DNA from: Liopterus haemorrhoidalis | Lineage: Eukaryota; Arthropoda; Insecta; Coleoptera; Dytiscidae | Length of the DNA: 64,000 nt | Direction: 5' to 3' | Assembly (NCBI GenBank): GCA_963971575.1 | Contig: OZ020618.1 | Span: 8,992,501 to 9,056,500, forward strand | In this document: positions 23,562 through 35,219 of the stretch, piece by piece | Numbering within the stretch: the first letter of the stretch is position 1 | How the letters are laid out: each line of letters begins with the position of its first letter | The notes under the pieces: generated by a model | The model's database searches: none | What the model was told of the DNA's origin: nothing | Seen by the model: only the letters and a program-made list of their open reading frames with translations | Position numbers and translations under genes: made by a program

Positions 23562-24943
23562 ATGTATACCGATTTTGACAGCATTCTTCGAGTCTCCTGG
23601 AATCAAATTATGTTCCTACTACACTCCTTTTATTTTTGACCTTCCTCTTTTCGTCCCTCCGTTTGCATCATTCGAGTACTCGTTTGGAATTCTCTTTTCG
23701 GTCATTTGTTGGACCATACCAGATAAAATGCATATCTCGGATCTGGTATTTGTTGTTGATGATCATTTATTTTGATTATATCAATTTATCACAGCATTGT
23801 GCATTTAAACATACTGAGGAAGTCGCAGCTTTCATATAAAAATGATACTGCATATGATGCTTTCTATTGCATGATGATAAAAAGATAATATCATATGTAA
23901 GAATTATTTATACCTATCATTGTATGTAATTTGTTTTTTGCTAAATAGAAAGTGTTGAGATGATTTTTTAATATGAAATGTTGTAAGAAACATTTCTTGT
24001 GGATTCCAGCTTTCTTAAATAAATCTTAATCATGTCGCATAAAATCATAATTGAAAATACAACTATGTGATATAGAATCTCGATTAAATGCTTCTAATAC
24101 ATTTAAAGATTCTTTTTACACTTTCAAAAATTAAATATGTATAGTATTTAATTCAAGTCAGGGGAGTATTAAGTCTGTTGGGGGGCGTGACGGTTATAAT
24201 TTCTGAGGCCCAAACAAAAAAGAGAATAATTTAAAAATAGTTTTCGTTATCGATTTCCAGCTCGTAACAAAATAGCTATCCATAGCCTAGTTTTCTTCCT
24301 CTCTTAGGAAATATTCGTATAGGTTATAAACCAATTCAACTGCTTTCATAACGTTTTGCCTTTTACACTCATATTGTTTTAAATAAAAGAAAACAATTAT
24401 TTGAAATACAAATATTGTCTTGAAAAAGAAAAATTTAATAAAAACAAGATGAAATAAATAGCAAAACAGAGTTTTAGACGCCACTGGTTCAGTACGAATG
24501 ACACTAGAAAACATTAGTAATCTCAGACAAACCCCGAGGTGGGATAACGTACGGTACACGTTTGTATGTTAAGTACGTTTGTTGTAGCTATACCTGAACA
24601 ATAAACAAAACAGATTGACAAACGTCATTTGTATTTCTCTTACTATTTTGCCAATGCAGGTGAGAGAGAAACACATCAGTAAATTAATTATTATTTCAGT
24701 CATATGACCTTGACTGAATTTCTTTAGATAATCCGAATATATGTATAATATTAATTCATAATTTGTATTCACCAGAAAAAAATAAAATACAGACCAAATT
24801 TGAATCGACCTGGTATCTTAGTCTTGAAAAAATAATGGCGATTTGAATTTTGGCTTTAAGAGAAGCGACATTGTGGCAGTTTATGAACTATTTAAAACCA
24901 GTAACATTTTCAAGATGTTAAACATAATTTTTATCCAATGTCA
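23562..24943. other. No gene recognised
   Basis: AT-rich. A lone CAGGGGAGTATTAAG at 24161 resembles a hAT terminus without a partner. Open frames at 23575-23839 and 24287-24772 lack signatures. Confidence 0.5.
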
Positions 24944-26037
24944 TATGAAATCAGTGGCGCAGCCAAGGGGGGGGCGACGGGCCTGGGCTCCTCCCAGGAC
25001 CGGCAGGTTACACGGCGCTGCTTGGGGAGTTGAAGATAAAATTTGTTAACCACAACCAGTGGCGCAGCCAACGGGGGGCGACGGGCCTGAGCCCCTCCCA
25101 GGACCAGCAGATTACACGGCGCTGCTCGAAGAGTTGAAGATAAAATTTGTTAACCACAACAGTAATTAATTTTTAAATGACTTCATTGTAAACAATATTG
25201 GCATTTTTTATTTATTTTTTTTCGTATAAATAAACATTTTTTTAAGATTGCCTACTCTTGATAGGGGCCGTTATTGTTCAAGTGAAAATACATCACTTTC
25301 CAAATATGCTCCAATGAATTATATGAAGGGGAGCGTTGATCCTTTTTCCCCCTGACACATCGACTAAAACATTTGCCCAGTCAAAACTGTTTTAAACAAC
25401 TAATTACTCGATTCAGATAAGATAAAGTGGAAATCTGACTTCGGTATAACCTTCACACGATTACAGACTCGTGTGAAGGTTATACCGATTTGTAAAGTTA
25501 TACAATTTGTACCGAACGAACAGTCGTTCGGTACAAATTGTGGCCAAGCGACTGATTTAGAGAACTGAACATAAGTAAGAAAAATATTGACTTCAAAAAT
25601 ATATTCCGCGAAAAATATAAATAAATATGTATTTATCGATTAAAAAGTCAAGTGAAAGTTTTTGATACATTGATTAACAATTACATTTTTTAATCAACAA
25701 ATAATGGAATTATTATTTGATATAAACATCAATATCCAACAGCAGGGGTGTCGAACTGGTTTGGTCGCAGTCTATTTTACATACATAATGATAAGCAGTG
25801 ACGGAACTTTAAATATCCCGAAGGGTTTCTTGACATTTTTTTATAAACAGAAGTATTTCAGAAGAGAGTATTTTACATTTTTAAATATATTTTCCCCCTA
25901 AATAAGCTCAAGTGATTTTGATTACCGCTTCAGGGGCCACAAAAAATAAGGTTGAGGGCCATATGCGGCTCGCGTGCCCTCGAAATTTGATTTGGACCTC
26001 CCCAAGACAAAATCCTGGCTGTGCCACTGTATGAAAT
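24944..26037. mobile_element. hAT element with duplicated left end, 8-bp TSD
   Basis: Element 24952-26029. It begins CAGTGGCGCAGCCAAGGGGG and ends ATCCTGGCTGTGCCACTG. TATGAAAT flanks both ends exactly (24944-24951, 26030-26037). The first 105 bp are repeated in tandem at 25057-25160, so a second CAGTGGCGCAGCC end lies inside. It also holds the twin hairpins at 25441-25541, a CAGGGGTGTCGAACTGG hAT-type end at 25744, and a GGGCCATATGCGGCTCGCGT stretch. No transposase was seen. Confidence 0.88.
25441..25541. repeat. Two adjacent perfect hairpins (20-bp and 18-bp stems)
   Basis: Stem 1: 25441-25460 with 25469-25488, loop TTACAGAC, no mismatch. Stem 2: 25502-25519 with 25524-25541, loop ACAG, no mismatch. 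They are 13 bp apart and unrelated in sequence. Confidence 0.95.
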
Positions 26038-26882
26038 TAACAATTACAGAACAAGAAGCAAGAAAGATATGCCAAAAATTAACCGGAAAGAGAGCATGTA
26101 TACGCCAGTCGGCTTATAATTCTTAAATCTTTTAAAGATGCTATATAAACTTCCCTATTTCAAACAAAAATAAATCTCTTGCAACATTCTTCATAAAAAA
26201 TCAAAGAGTTCATTACAAACCGCTCGTAAAATACTTAACATCAAAAAAACTATGATAAACACAAATGTGGAAGTAAAGTAGTAATTTTGCTCTATTAATT
26301 GGAGCAATGAACGTGTTTGAACGTTTTCCTGGATTATTTATACAGTTCCTGCGTGACAAATATGTCCCAAAAATAAAACAGAAACATCATGTACCGCCTA
26401 TATTTATATTCAAAAGAAAACAAGAGCTTGAACACGTGCATTGATTGCAAGCTACGGAAAACAGTTGAATTATAATAACAAATGCTTGTGAAACCCTTCA
26501 GGCGGCGAGTGATTTTCTGAGGAGAAAGTTATAAAACTTGCAACACTGAACTGTGGGTGAACTGTATTAAATGTCACAGTTTTTTTTATTAAGTTTTTGT
26601 AATAAAGTGGAAATGATCTCCTTTTAAAGATTGCAGTTTTTATGGATTCGTTTAAAAATTCAAATATCTTGAAATCAACATTACCAAATTTGAAGACATT
26701 CTATTGCTTTGATTAAACGATAAAGCATTAAGTATGAAGCAGCAACAGTTACTGAGCTTGTTGGATACTGTAGACAACCTGTATTGAAATAAAGTGATAG
26801 ATAGTTGAGTCGAGAATAGATAGCTTGTTACGTACTACAAGACACACTGTACAATGCTGATGATATGGCACGTGTAAGGTCT
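26038..26882. other. No gene recognised
   Basis: AT-rich sequence before the minisatellite. Confidence 0.5.
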
Positions 26883-27506
26883 GGATAGTCAGGGAGCTCA
26901 AGGAGTTGTGTTAGTTTTGTTTGCCTCTGGATGGTCAGGGACCTCAAGGAAATCAGTGGAACTCTGGATGGTCAGGGACCTCAAGAAGTTGTGTTAGTTT
27001 TGTTTGACTCTGGATGGTCAGGGACCTTAAGGAGTTCAGAGAAACTCTGGATGGTCAGGGACCTCAAAGAGTTGTGTTAGTTTTGTTTGACTCTGGATGG
27101 TCAGGGACCTCAAAGAGTTGTGTTAATTTTGTTTGACTCTGGATGGTCAGGGACCTCAAGGAGTTGTGTTTGTTTTGTTTGACTCTTGATGGTCAGGGAC
27201 CTCAAGGAATTCAGAGAAACTCTAGATGGTCAGGGACCTCAAAGAGTTGTGTTACTTTTTTTTTACTCTAGATGGTCAGGGACCTCAAGGAGCTGTGTTT
27301 GCTTTGTTTGACTCTGGATGGTCAGGGACCTCAAGGAGTTCAGAGAAACTCCGAATGGTCAGGGACCTCAAGGAGTTGTGTTAATTTTGTTTGACTCTGA
27401 ATGGTCAGAGACCTAAAGGAACTGTGTTTGCTTTGTTTGATTCTGAATGTTCAGGGACCTGAAGGAGTTCGGTGAAACTCTGAATGGTCAGAAACCTCAT
27501 GGAGTT
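26883..27506. repeat. Two-length minisatellite (46/37 bp), 15 units
   Basis: Each unit opens with GGATGGTCAGGGACCTCAAG. Long units (46 bp) continue with GAGTTGTGTTAGTTTTGTTT; short ones (37 bp) with GAGTTCAGAGAAACTCT. Starts at 26883, 26929, 26966, 27012, 27049, 27095, 27141, 27187, 27224, 27270, 27316, 27353, 27399, 27445 and 27482. Lengths run 46,37,46,37,46,46,46,37,46,46,37,46,46,37, with short units interspersed. There are no unique spacers, so this is not a CRISPR array. Confidence 0.95.
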
Positions 27507-28144
27507 GAGCAAAACTAACATTATGTTTCATTACGTCTGCTTTATTTTGCAGTCATTAAATTTGGATTTAAGATGCCGCGAAGACGTTAGAATAGCAATT
27601 TGTTTTATTTTTCATTTAAAATTTGAAGACGCCGCGAGGACGCAGCAATATGTTAGGATCAGAACAAGTTGTTGGTGGTCCCTTGTAATATGTAACGATA
27701 GCAACTATAATAGGAAGACCTATATGTGACAGTTTGTACTGGATTCTGTGTGTTTTAATTGATATTATTACAAATGATATAAAGCGTTTACATAAGCATT
27801 TCGTAAACTGAAAAATGAAATTAAAACTTATTTTAAGATCTAAGCAAATTCTTTAGAGTTCTTTAAGAAATAGTATCATTTTACATATCCTTAGGTAGAA
27901 TTTTACAAATGATCTGCTCCAAAAATCTATTTTCAACACAATGGTTTTACTTGAAGTCTAATTGACACATGTTATGTGTTACGAACACATTTGTTTAAAC
28001 AAAGACATTCTATAAACAAAGTTAGCGGTTCTTCATTGTTCGCATTAATTTAAAACAAATATTTTGACACAGATTGCTCATATATACTTTCTCAAAATAT
28101 CTGCACTTATTTGTGAAATATTTTTCTTGATATTATTTAAAATC
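27507..28144. other. No gene recognised
   Basis: AT-rich. A frame at 27484-27729 overlaps the array end and lacks a signature; it holds a local duplicate phrase, GA(A/C)GCCGCGA(A/G)GACG. Confidence 0.5.
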
Positions 28145-28236
28145 CGTGATTCTAATGTTTTTTATTTATTTTTTTCTAGGTGAGTGTCATCGATATCAGT
28201 GTGCAATATCGGTATAATTATACCTCAAAGTAAGTT
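28145..28236 (+). promoter_or_regulatory. Candidate recursive splice (ratchet) site with 50-nt RS-exon
   Basis: A branch-point-like TTCTAAT is followed by a ~20-nt T-rich tract, then TCTAG joined directly to GTGAGT (junction 28179/28180). That is an acceptor fused to a donor, the signature of zero-length recursive splice sites in long insect introns. Fifty bases on, CAAA is followed by GTAAGT (28230), so the stretch can also be defined as a 50-nt exon. In the frame needed to join the 53514 exon it begins with TGA, so it is not a direct coding neighbour of that exon. It could alternatively be a 5' UTR exon or chance. Confidence 0.45.
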
Positions 28237-28454
28237 CGTGTTGTATTTATCTTGGATTGGTGTTACTCAACAGTAATCTGGGCTAATCTCTTGATGAATC
28301 GAATGACTGCAATTGCAGAGTTGCACGTTTACTAGAAAATTATAAATTGTATTTTAAACTGTTTCTCAATTGGTGTAGTGCAACAAAACGACTTCTGCTT
28401 TAGGGCACTGTAAGACGTTTTTTTGGGATCAAAATCCACTTTATAAGATATAAG

Positions 28455-28974
28455 TAATGGTTGGTTTATATACGGAACAAGAATATGGAATGGGAAATAA
28501 GAATAGTACACAAGAATAAAAAATATGAAACCGTTTATATCGGACATAACATTTCGTCGCTGCGCCTGCGTACTTGCGTTGGCCTGTGTTTAACGGTTGT
28601 CACTTGACAGGTTTTTGTGTTTAATATAACCTTTAAAAAAATATTGTGTTCAGTAAAATGGATTCAGAAGATTTTGTAAATTTATTTGCTTGTGTTTCCC
28701 ATATTATATTGTTGTTTTCAACCCTCTGATCACAGCTGGAAAACATCTGTTGAACTAATTTTATTACGGCCGACATCTTGACCGTTGTACGCATGCTTCT
28801 CGTCTCTTATTCTTGGAATAAGAATAAAATGTTAAATGTCACCAACTTTTCTTGTGTTTAAGTTAAATTTCATTCCTATATAAACCGATATACGGCGCAG
28901 CCATGTTTTAACATCTTGTTTACTATTCTTATTTCTTATTCCTTATTCTTGTTCCATATATAAATCAAGCATAA
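28455..28974 (+). mobile_element. PIF/Harbinger-type element, TAA TSD
   Basis: Element 28458-28971 with TGGTTGGTTTATATACGG against the complement of ATATATAAATCAAGCA; arms pair over ~50 bp through AATAAGAATAGTA. TAA on both sides (28455-28457, 28972-28974) is a TWA-type duplication. It keeps a short frame at 28658-28729, MDSEDFVNLFACVSHIILLF then a stop, probably the start of the parent element's gene before a deletion. A half copy is at 6755-6973. Confidence 0.85.
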
Positions 28975-28997
28975 GTCCACTTTATAGGTCTGTGGCG

Positions 28998-29046
28998 TCT
29001 TAGACGTTCTGCTGAATCAGAGCTACATATTTAAATTTTAAATTGA
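28998..29046 (-). repeat. Dispersed repeat C, inverse copy
   Basis: Complement of 6690-6738; lies 24 bp beyond the Harbinger-type element, as copy 1 lies beside its half copy. Confidence 0.7.
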
Positions 29047-29049
29047 AAA

Positions 29050-30347
29050 ATTGACGTGAAGTGTGAATTTTCACAAATTTCAGGGTTTTGTAGGTATTTA
29101 GATGAATGCCTGTCACTACATAACACAATTACAAGTGTTGGTTTTAAATCCTTTTGCAGTTAGATTTTTTCTACCGTGTACCATATATGTCTAATTATAC
29201 CATAATATATATTTAAACGCATTTTGTGTAATTGCAAAAATATCATTCAAATCCGCACCAGGCAACACTGCGGGCGATCTTTTAATATACAAGAGCATAA
29301 CGACTACAGAAACATTGTTTATATTGCGACTATATGAAAAACTAACAAATTCTCTACTAGAAATGGAATCACAGCAACCGGCCAGTTATTTATTTATTTT
29401 CCTAGTCGATATTTGCAAAATAAATTTACGTACCTCTTCTCTACCCATAACAAAATGTATCCATGTATATACAAATATATTTTTTTAATTTTAGCTAAGA
29501 TATTAAACGAAAATCTTGGCAAAATTTATTCAAAATGAAATGTATTTTAAAAATCAATTACCGTTTCTTAATCTACACATAAGATCTTCCATTTAATATC
29601 TCCACAATAAAATTTAAATATTTTTTTTTTTCCAATATCACAAAAACTGCAATATTTTCCAGAAACGAAATCGGTTAAAAAAATCCTCTCGTACGTTTCC
29701 GGTTCATAGCAATATACATTGCTTAGAATTTTTTCAGATTTTTAATTTAATCCCTTAAGGATAATAGATGCGGGACACTGATTTTTTAGTACTTTTTTGG
29801 TAAAAATCGTATTAAAATTAAATAAAATAAAAAACTACTTCCCATTCCTTTATCTACATTTTAAGAGCTTTCTTTTGATACCACACAATAAATTTTTAAA
29901 AAATATATTTTTTTCGACGCCACAAAAAATCTATATTTTGTGAAATCAAAATTTCCTGTTGAAATATTCCGGTTCCCATCAATGTACATTATTGAGATTT
30001 TTAGTTTAACTCCTCTGGGAGATAGGGTGGGGGACAAAAGTTTTTTGCCATTATATTGACAAAAACCATAAAAAAAAGATTTTTCAAAAATAAAAATTTG
30101 TTGCATCCGCGCATTAAGAAGTTGCATTTGACACCCCAATCAAAATTTTAAAAAAATATTTATTTTTCCATTAAATATATATTTGTTTATATTTATCCCG
30201 CGCTGTATTTTTTTGAACTCTATATGTGGGTCAAAAGTTGTACCAAATTTCAACTTTCTATGTTCAACCGTTTGGCTTCAATTTCTACCGTACAAACAGA
30301 CAGACACATGAGTGACGTTATAAGGGTTTTTTGGTGGTCATACCTAC
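29050..30347 (+). repeat. Dispersed repeat D, diverged long copy
   Basis: Begins with the GTGAAGTGTGAATTTTCACA block, then AGGGTTTTGTAGGTATTTAG. It ends CATACCTACAAAACCCT at 30346, so the ends are inverted over about 16 bp. The unit with TCAGATTTTTAATTTAA and AACTCTATATGTGGGTCAAA is partly duplicated (29660-29960 and 29960-30200). A minus-strand open frame at 29861-30139 lies inside and has no family signature. A GACAGACACATGAG microsatellite relic is near 30297. Confidence 0.7.
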
Positions 30348-32849
30348 AAAACCCTAAAAATGAGTACCTATTTCTGCAGATTTAGTCAAATCGGTCTAAT
30401 CGTCTCAATAATCACATGGCTTTAATAGGGATTTGCAGCTAAGCACCCTACCATCTGGTGAGCGTTTCATGAACTTGTGTACATCAGATAACATTTCGTT
30501 TTGTGTATTGGTTTTGTATGAAGTTTGTTTTTAAAGTTTTATTATAATCATTGAAAAATGTATAATACATATTGTTGTGTGCCTACGTGCAATTCATTGA
30601 AAAGAAGAAACCCGGAAATCTCGTTTCATTTGTTTCCACCAATATCAGACACCGTACGGTTCGAAACAAAATTGGGAAAGCAAGAGGTTAGGAATCGACG
30701 CGATGTTTAGATAAACAATTTAAAAATTGGAAAAAAAAGTGAGCCCTTATATCAAAGTTTGCTCATTACATTTTAATGATAGTGACTACAAAAAATATTT
30801 TCAATTTTGTATTTATTATCGCATATCTTGAAAATTCCTGTTATTGTGTGTGGGTTTGTAATGCACAAGTTTGTAGGCATAATGCATAAATCTTTATGAA
30901 CTCTCTGTTTTTTTCAGTGACTCCACACAATATTATATGCCCAGCATTGTAGATTTCTACCCCTTGGTAAACAACACGGGAATTATTATTTCCCCCAATA
31001 TAGTTAAAATAATCGACAATAAAACCGCCATAACTTAAAACCAGATCACAAAATGTAGTATTTTAGATGTTTACAAGTAATGTCACTTCACAAAATCAGA
31101 AAATCCCAAACAATTATTTATTTTTTGTCGTTTTTTGATACACTTTTTGCTATTATTTACTAGTAAATGTCAAGTGGTATCTGATTTAGAATGGTTTCAA
31201 AAAAATCCGCGTGGCGCTACGATCTTAAAATTTTTCCCCTATAGTGTTTTCATTAGTATGGCTCTGAAGGACAAATATTTTTATTATATACAGGAAATTT
31301 TTGACAGGCATTGAAAGGTTGAACAACTTTGTTTTAATTGAAACATTAGGTTAGTTTAATGCAGTAGCATAATAATTGTTACAATTGTGAAGTGAGAGGT
31401 TAGCCTCTTATTTCCTTGTCCAAAACTTCGTCACGGTCATTAAAATGCCACCAAGTCTTGTCTTAAGTTCTAGTTGAAACTCTTGTATATAATCACATTG
31501 CATTCTGCGTAAACTTTTATAAGTAATAACCTTAACAAGAACAAATTGTACAAAACAAAAAACAGTTAAATGAATAGTATTTCTTCTCATAGTTAATTAA
31601 ATTAGTTTTTAACATTTCTACAGTAAAACAAGCTTCATTTCTTTTGTTTTAAAATGGTGGGAGAGGTGTACTAAATGTCAGATACCTTTTACGTTTTTAC
31701 CTTCGTATTACGTGAAGTTAGTAACTGTATTTTGTTTTTTAGAACACCTACTAACATTTTAAATCCGTTTCGATATCATTAAAGACCTACGTGATATATA
31801 AGTGACAATTAAGAATATATTAAGATATTATAATAAATTTTAACTGGACTATATTATTTAATATTGAATAGTGTAGGTTTGGCAGCACAAACGGTACCCA
31901 ACATTTTAATCTAATGGCATTATTCTCTACACAAGTTGCTACTTTTAACTGAGATCCAAGCTTATGGATGTAATATGTTCTTGTTAAATGTTCCACCATT
32001 TGGTTTTGGCAGTTTACAGCGATGTTAAAGTGGATTATGGTTACCTTCTCGAATCCATGTGACAATTAAGATGTTCTTTGAAGGTCTATTCCATTTGTAG
32101 TTATAATTCTGTTTATATTTGCTTTTAGAAGTTGTGTTTAACAAATTCCATATCTGATATTAATTTATTCAAATTAGCTTTCTACATTACTGATGTAAAA
32201 ATGTAATATTTAATATTTATAAGCAGTTTCCTGTGTCAACACACGGCCTTAGTAAGAAATATCAACTCTTTCACACAACTCTCGACTTTAACAAAAAATA
32301 GAGTAGTTTAAATGGTACTTAAAAGCTTAAAATAAGTGAGCTTAAAATAAGCATGTTTCTCACATGGAACTGTGTTGAAAGAATAAGATTAGACCACTTT
32401 AAATCACTCAGTATCTTTTCCAGTTATCTTTTACTATTTCTTTTTGATGACTAAAAAAATCATCTTATGAAAATTCTTGTACATGAATAATTTGAGAAAA
32501 TAGTTTTATATAAAGAATTTGTCTTAGCCCGAGTGCCCATTGAAGTAACACTGATAGTGATATACCAATGATCTGACAATGATTTAACGAAGATGTTACT
32601 TATAAATAACGTGATTTAAATAAAGGTCTCACTGCTATGATAAAGTTTAGTAACGATCATGTCCTCAGACGAAGAAGACGTCCGAGAAGAAACTGGTATA
32701 ATTAAATAACTCCTCCTTCCCAAGATTTCGACCCATAGGTTGGTTTACAGCATTTCTCCTTTTTAGTCCTACGTACGTGTTGCAATTCATATCTTCCATT
32801 ATCTGAAAGACCACATAATTTTTTTGGCAGGAATTGGGTTAAAATAAAT
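30348..32849. other. No gene recognised
   Basis: About 2.5 kb of AT-rich, apparently low-repeat sequence. No exon or TIR element could be supported, although small frames near 31408 and 31820 exist. Confidence 0.5.
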
Positions 32850-33772
32850 GCCGGGTTTACATTGGTAGAGTAAAAGAGCTAGTAACTAGCGTAAGTACTA
32901 GGCGCTATACTCTACTGTCTTATTTTCGGGATAGTAGGTGTTCGTACACAATTGGCATACTATCTTATTTTCTGGATAGTAAGTGTCAAAACACATTTGA
33001 CATCTTCACTGTGATTTTGTTATGCAATTATCTTTTTGCAAAAAATAGTTTATGAATATGAATATACATCGTCGCCAGCGTGATGCCATTTAAAAATGGT
33101 ATTTTGTATTACATCATTTCTTGTGGAGGAAATAACTGATTGTCTTATTGAAGAGATCGGTACAGAATATAAGCCTAAACGAAAATGGATTAAAAAATGG
33201 ATTGATGTTTTTTCTATTTCGTGAATTAGCTGTGGAAGATCAAAAAGAGCACAGACAGTGTTTAAGAATGATACCAGATGATTTTAATAGACTATTAAAT
33301 TTAGTTAGTCCATTAATACAACGAACTGATACACTAATAAGTGATGCGATTCCAGCAAGAATAAAATTGGAATTAACGCTTTATTTCCTAGCCACAGGTT
33401 ATCGTAGTCTACAACATCTTTTTCATGTATCAAAGGCAGCTATTTCACAGATGATTTCAGAAATCATCAATTAATAAATCAATGTTACGCAATTTATGTG
33501 AATAAATTATAACTTTCCTGATATGGGTTTTTTTCTATTTGTTATGACAGGTTACCGCTTGCCGCCAATTTGAAATGAATCAATTTTGCGTAGTGGCGGA
33601 AAAGATAGTAGCTAGTAAATACGTCGACGAGCTAGTTGCTATCCCCTAGCCCAACTACTAGAAGCTAGTACTCTACTAGTCACATTGTCAACTGTTTACA
33701 CAGGGATAGTAACTAGTTTCTAGTTACTTGCGCTAGTTACTAGCTCTTTTACTCTACCAATGTAAACCCGGC
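32850..33772 (+). mobile_element. PIF/Harbinger element, internally deleted
   Basis: Terminal inverted repeats of 40 bp: GCCGGGTTTACATTGGTAGA, then GTAAAAGAGCTAGTAACTAG, mirrored at 33733-33772 with almost no change. Just inside, CTAGTA-type short palindromes are dense. The element is ~923 bp and holds a transposase N-terminal fragment. Flanks do not give a clear TWA duplication; AAA is shared if the termini are TGCCGGG...CCCGGCA. Confidence 0.9.
33148..33474 (+). pseudogene. Harbinger transposase N-terminal fragment
   Basis: An open frame of 108 codons: FFLFRELAVEDQKEHRQCLR, MIPDDFNRLLNLVSPLIQRT, DTLISDAIPARIKLELTLYF, LATGYRSLQHLFHVSKAAIS, QMISEI. L..L..VSP.I...DT.....I.....L..TL.FLATG.S...L...F.VS...IS.II.E is the conserved region before the DDE_Tnp_4 catalytic domain of PIF/Harbinger nucleases. 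It stops where the first catalytic Asp would follow, so the catalytic part was deleted. It sits inside the matched TIRs. Confidence 0.9.
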
Positions 33773-34587
33773 AAAACAATGATTTTGTCGAATAAGTTTA
33801 TGTCCCATAAATGAGACAATTATATGGCTTTTGGAACTGCTGTTTCTAAGACTAGATATTAGCAGTCAATTAACAAACATTTTTTATTGTTTTCTGTTTT
33901 TATTATGTTAAATCATGTATTGTTTTTTAAACAAATAAATTCTTTTCTGAATGTTCCCAAATATTTTGGTATTTTCTAATATTATCTTCTGTCAACAGTC
34001 TTGAAGTAATCTTCAACATTTTAAAATGGTTTAACAAGAGTAATTTAACACCAGCATCTGTTCTTCGTCAGCTGGTCTCTTATTACTGGACTTTTACTTT
34101 TCGTTTTGTAACGATCATGAAAATGGTAGCGGTATATTTCAATATCACACTTTATGAATCGTAATAAGTTAACTCCTTAGATGAAAGTCTACAATTTTGT
34201 CATATCGTTTATCTTTTTTATTTTGACACCAGTTGGTGTTGTCAATTATTATAACTGATGTACTTTTTTGCTCATCCTAGTATTACATAACCCTTTTTTA
34301 CTTCGTAATTTAGTAGGTTAGTGTGTCTTATTTTTATTATTTATGTTTTGGTTGTAGTGTTTTTTCGTACAAAATGTTCCCATATTTCTAAGTACTCCAT
34401 TTGTCCTAAAATGGTTGTCACTTTTGCAAATTTATTTTTTCCATTATTGATAATTTATGTTTGAATTATATATTATTTATTTGAGTTTTATTAAGTATTT
34501 GATTCTGGATTTTCCAACTCTATAGGCAAATGGTCATAATAGAGATTCTAAGGAAGACGGATCACAGCGATGATCAAAAAAAGGAGG
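33773..34587. other. No gene recognised
   Basis: AT-rich without family signature. Confidence 0.5.
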
Positions 34588-34680
34588 TGTGATACTTGCG
34601 CCTCAACTCTTTCTTGCGCCCTTACCAACTCTACGCCCGAGGCGAGTGCCTCGCTCGCCACACCCTAGATCTGGCCCTGG
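34588..34680 (-). repeat. hAT-type terminal fragment
   Basis: The GC-rich stretch ends CACACCCTAGATCTGGCCCTG, whose complement opens CAGGGCCAGATCTAGGG, a typical hAT terminus followed by GGCGAGCGAGGCACTCGCCT. The other end is missing. Confidence 0.6.
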
Positions 34681-34984
34681 TAGATGAACTATCTGAGAAA
34701 GTCAAAAGGCTTTCGACAAAACGACAACGACATAGTATTCTTAACCCTAATGAAGGGTCACTAATGCTAAATTTGTAATCAAATTTAACCTAAAGTGTAA
34801 CTTATTACCTTTAAACCTATAAACGGTAAGCCCGCCCCAAGTCGGATCTGGACAGGTAGTGCCAAAAGAGTTTACATTTGCCAAAGGGTTAATATGGGTA
34901 AAATAAGAACAATAATTCTTTTAATTTTCTAGTGTATTTATTATTCAAGAATTACAATCCATTTAGTCCTGTAAAGCCCAGTCT

Positions 34985-35219
34985 TTCCGCCTTCAGGAAA
35001 TCCTCTAGGTAACTATCTTACAGATAAGGTTATGTGACACTTTCTGTGCTGAATAATTGTCATCTCGTCTTTCAATACAAATCTATCGGATAGTTATCTA
35101 ACGTATAATGAGACTGACGTATTGAATTCACTAATTGATATTGATATTAATTCAGCAGATGAAGTTCCAGATAACTTTATCTGTCAAATAAATACCTAGA
35201 GGTTTACCTTAATGTGGAA
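34985..35219. mobile_element. MITE with ~65-bp imperfect TIRs
   Basis: TTCCGCCTTCAGGAAATCCT then CTAGGTA...ACAGATAAGGTTATG mirrors 35155-35219 with scattered changes, continuing through TGCTGAAT. No target duplication was assigned. Superfamily unknown. Confidence 0.7.

Noticed and set aside
26883..27506. Regular repeats resembling a CRISPR array
   Set aside because: The units are contiguous minisatellite repeats of 46/37 bp with no unique spacers, in a eukaryotic context.
28180..28229. 50-nt stretch as a coding exon of the sushi/FTP gene
   Set aside because: In the frame required to join the 53514 exon it begins with TGA, so it is kept only as a recursive-splice or non-coding exon candidate.
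29861..30139. 92-codon minus-strand frame as a gene
   Set aside because: Lies within dispersed repeat D; composition follows the repeat and no family motif is present.
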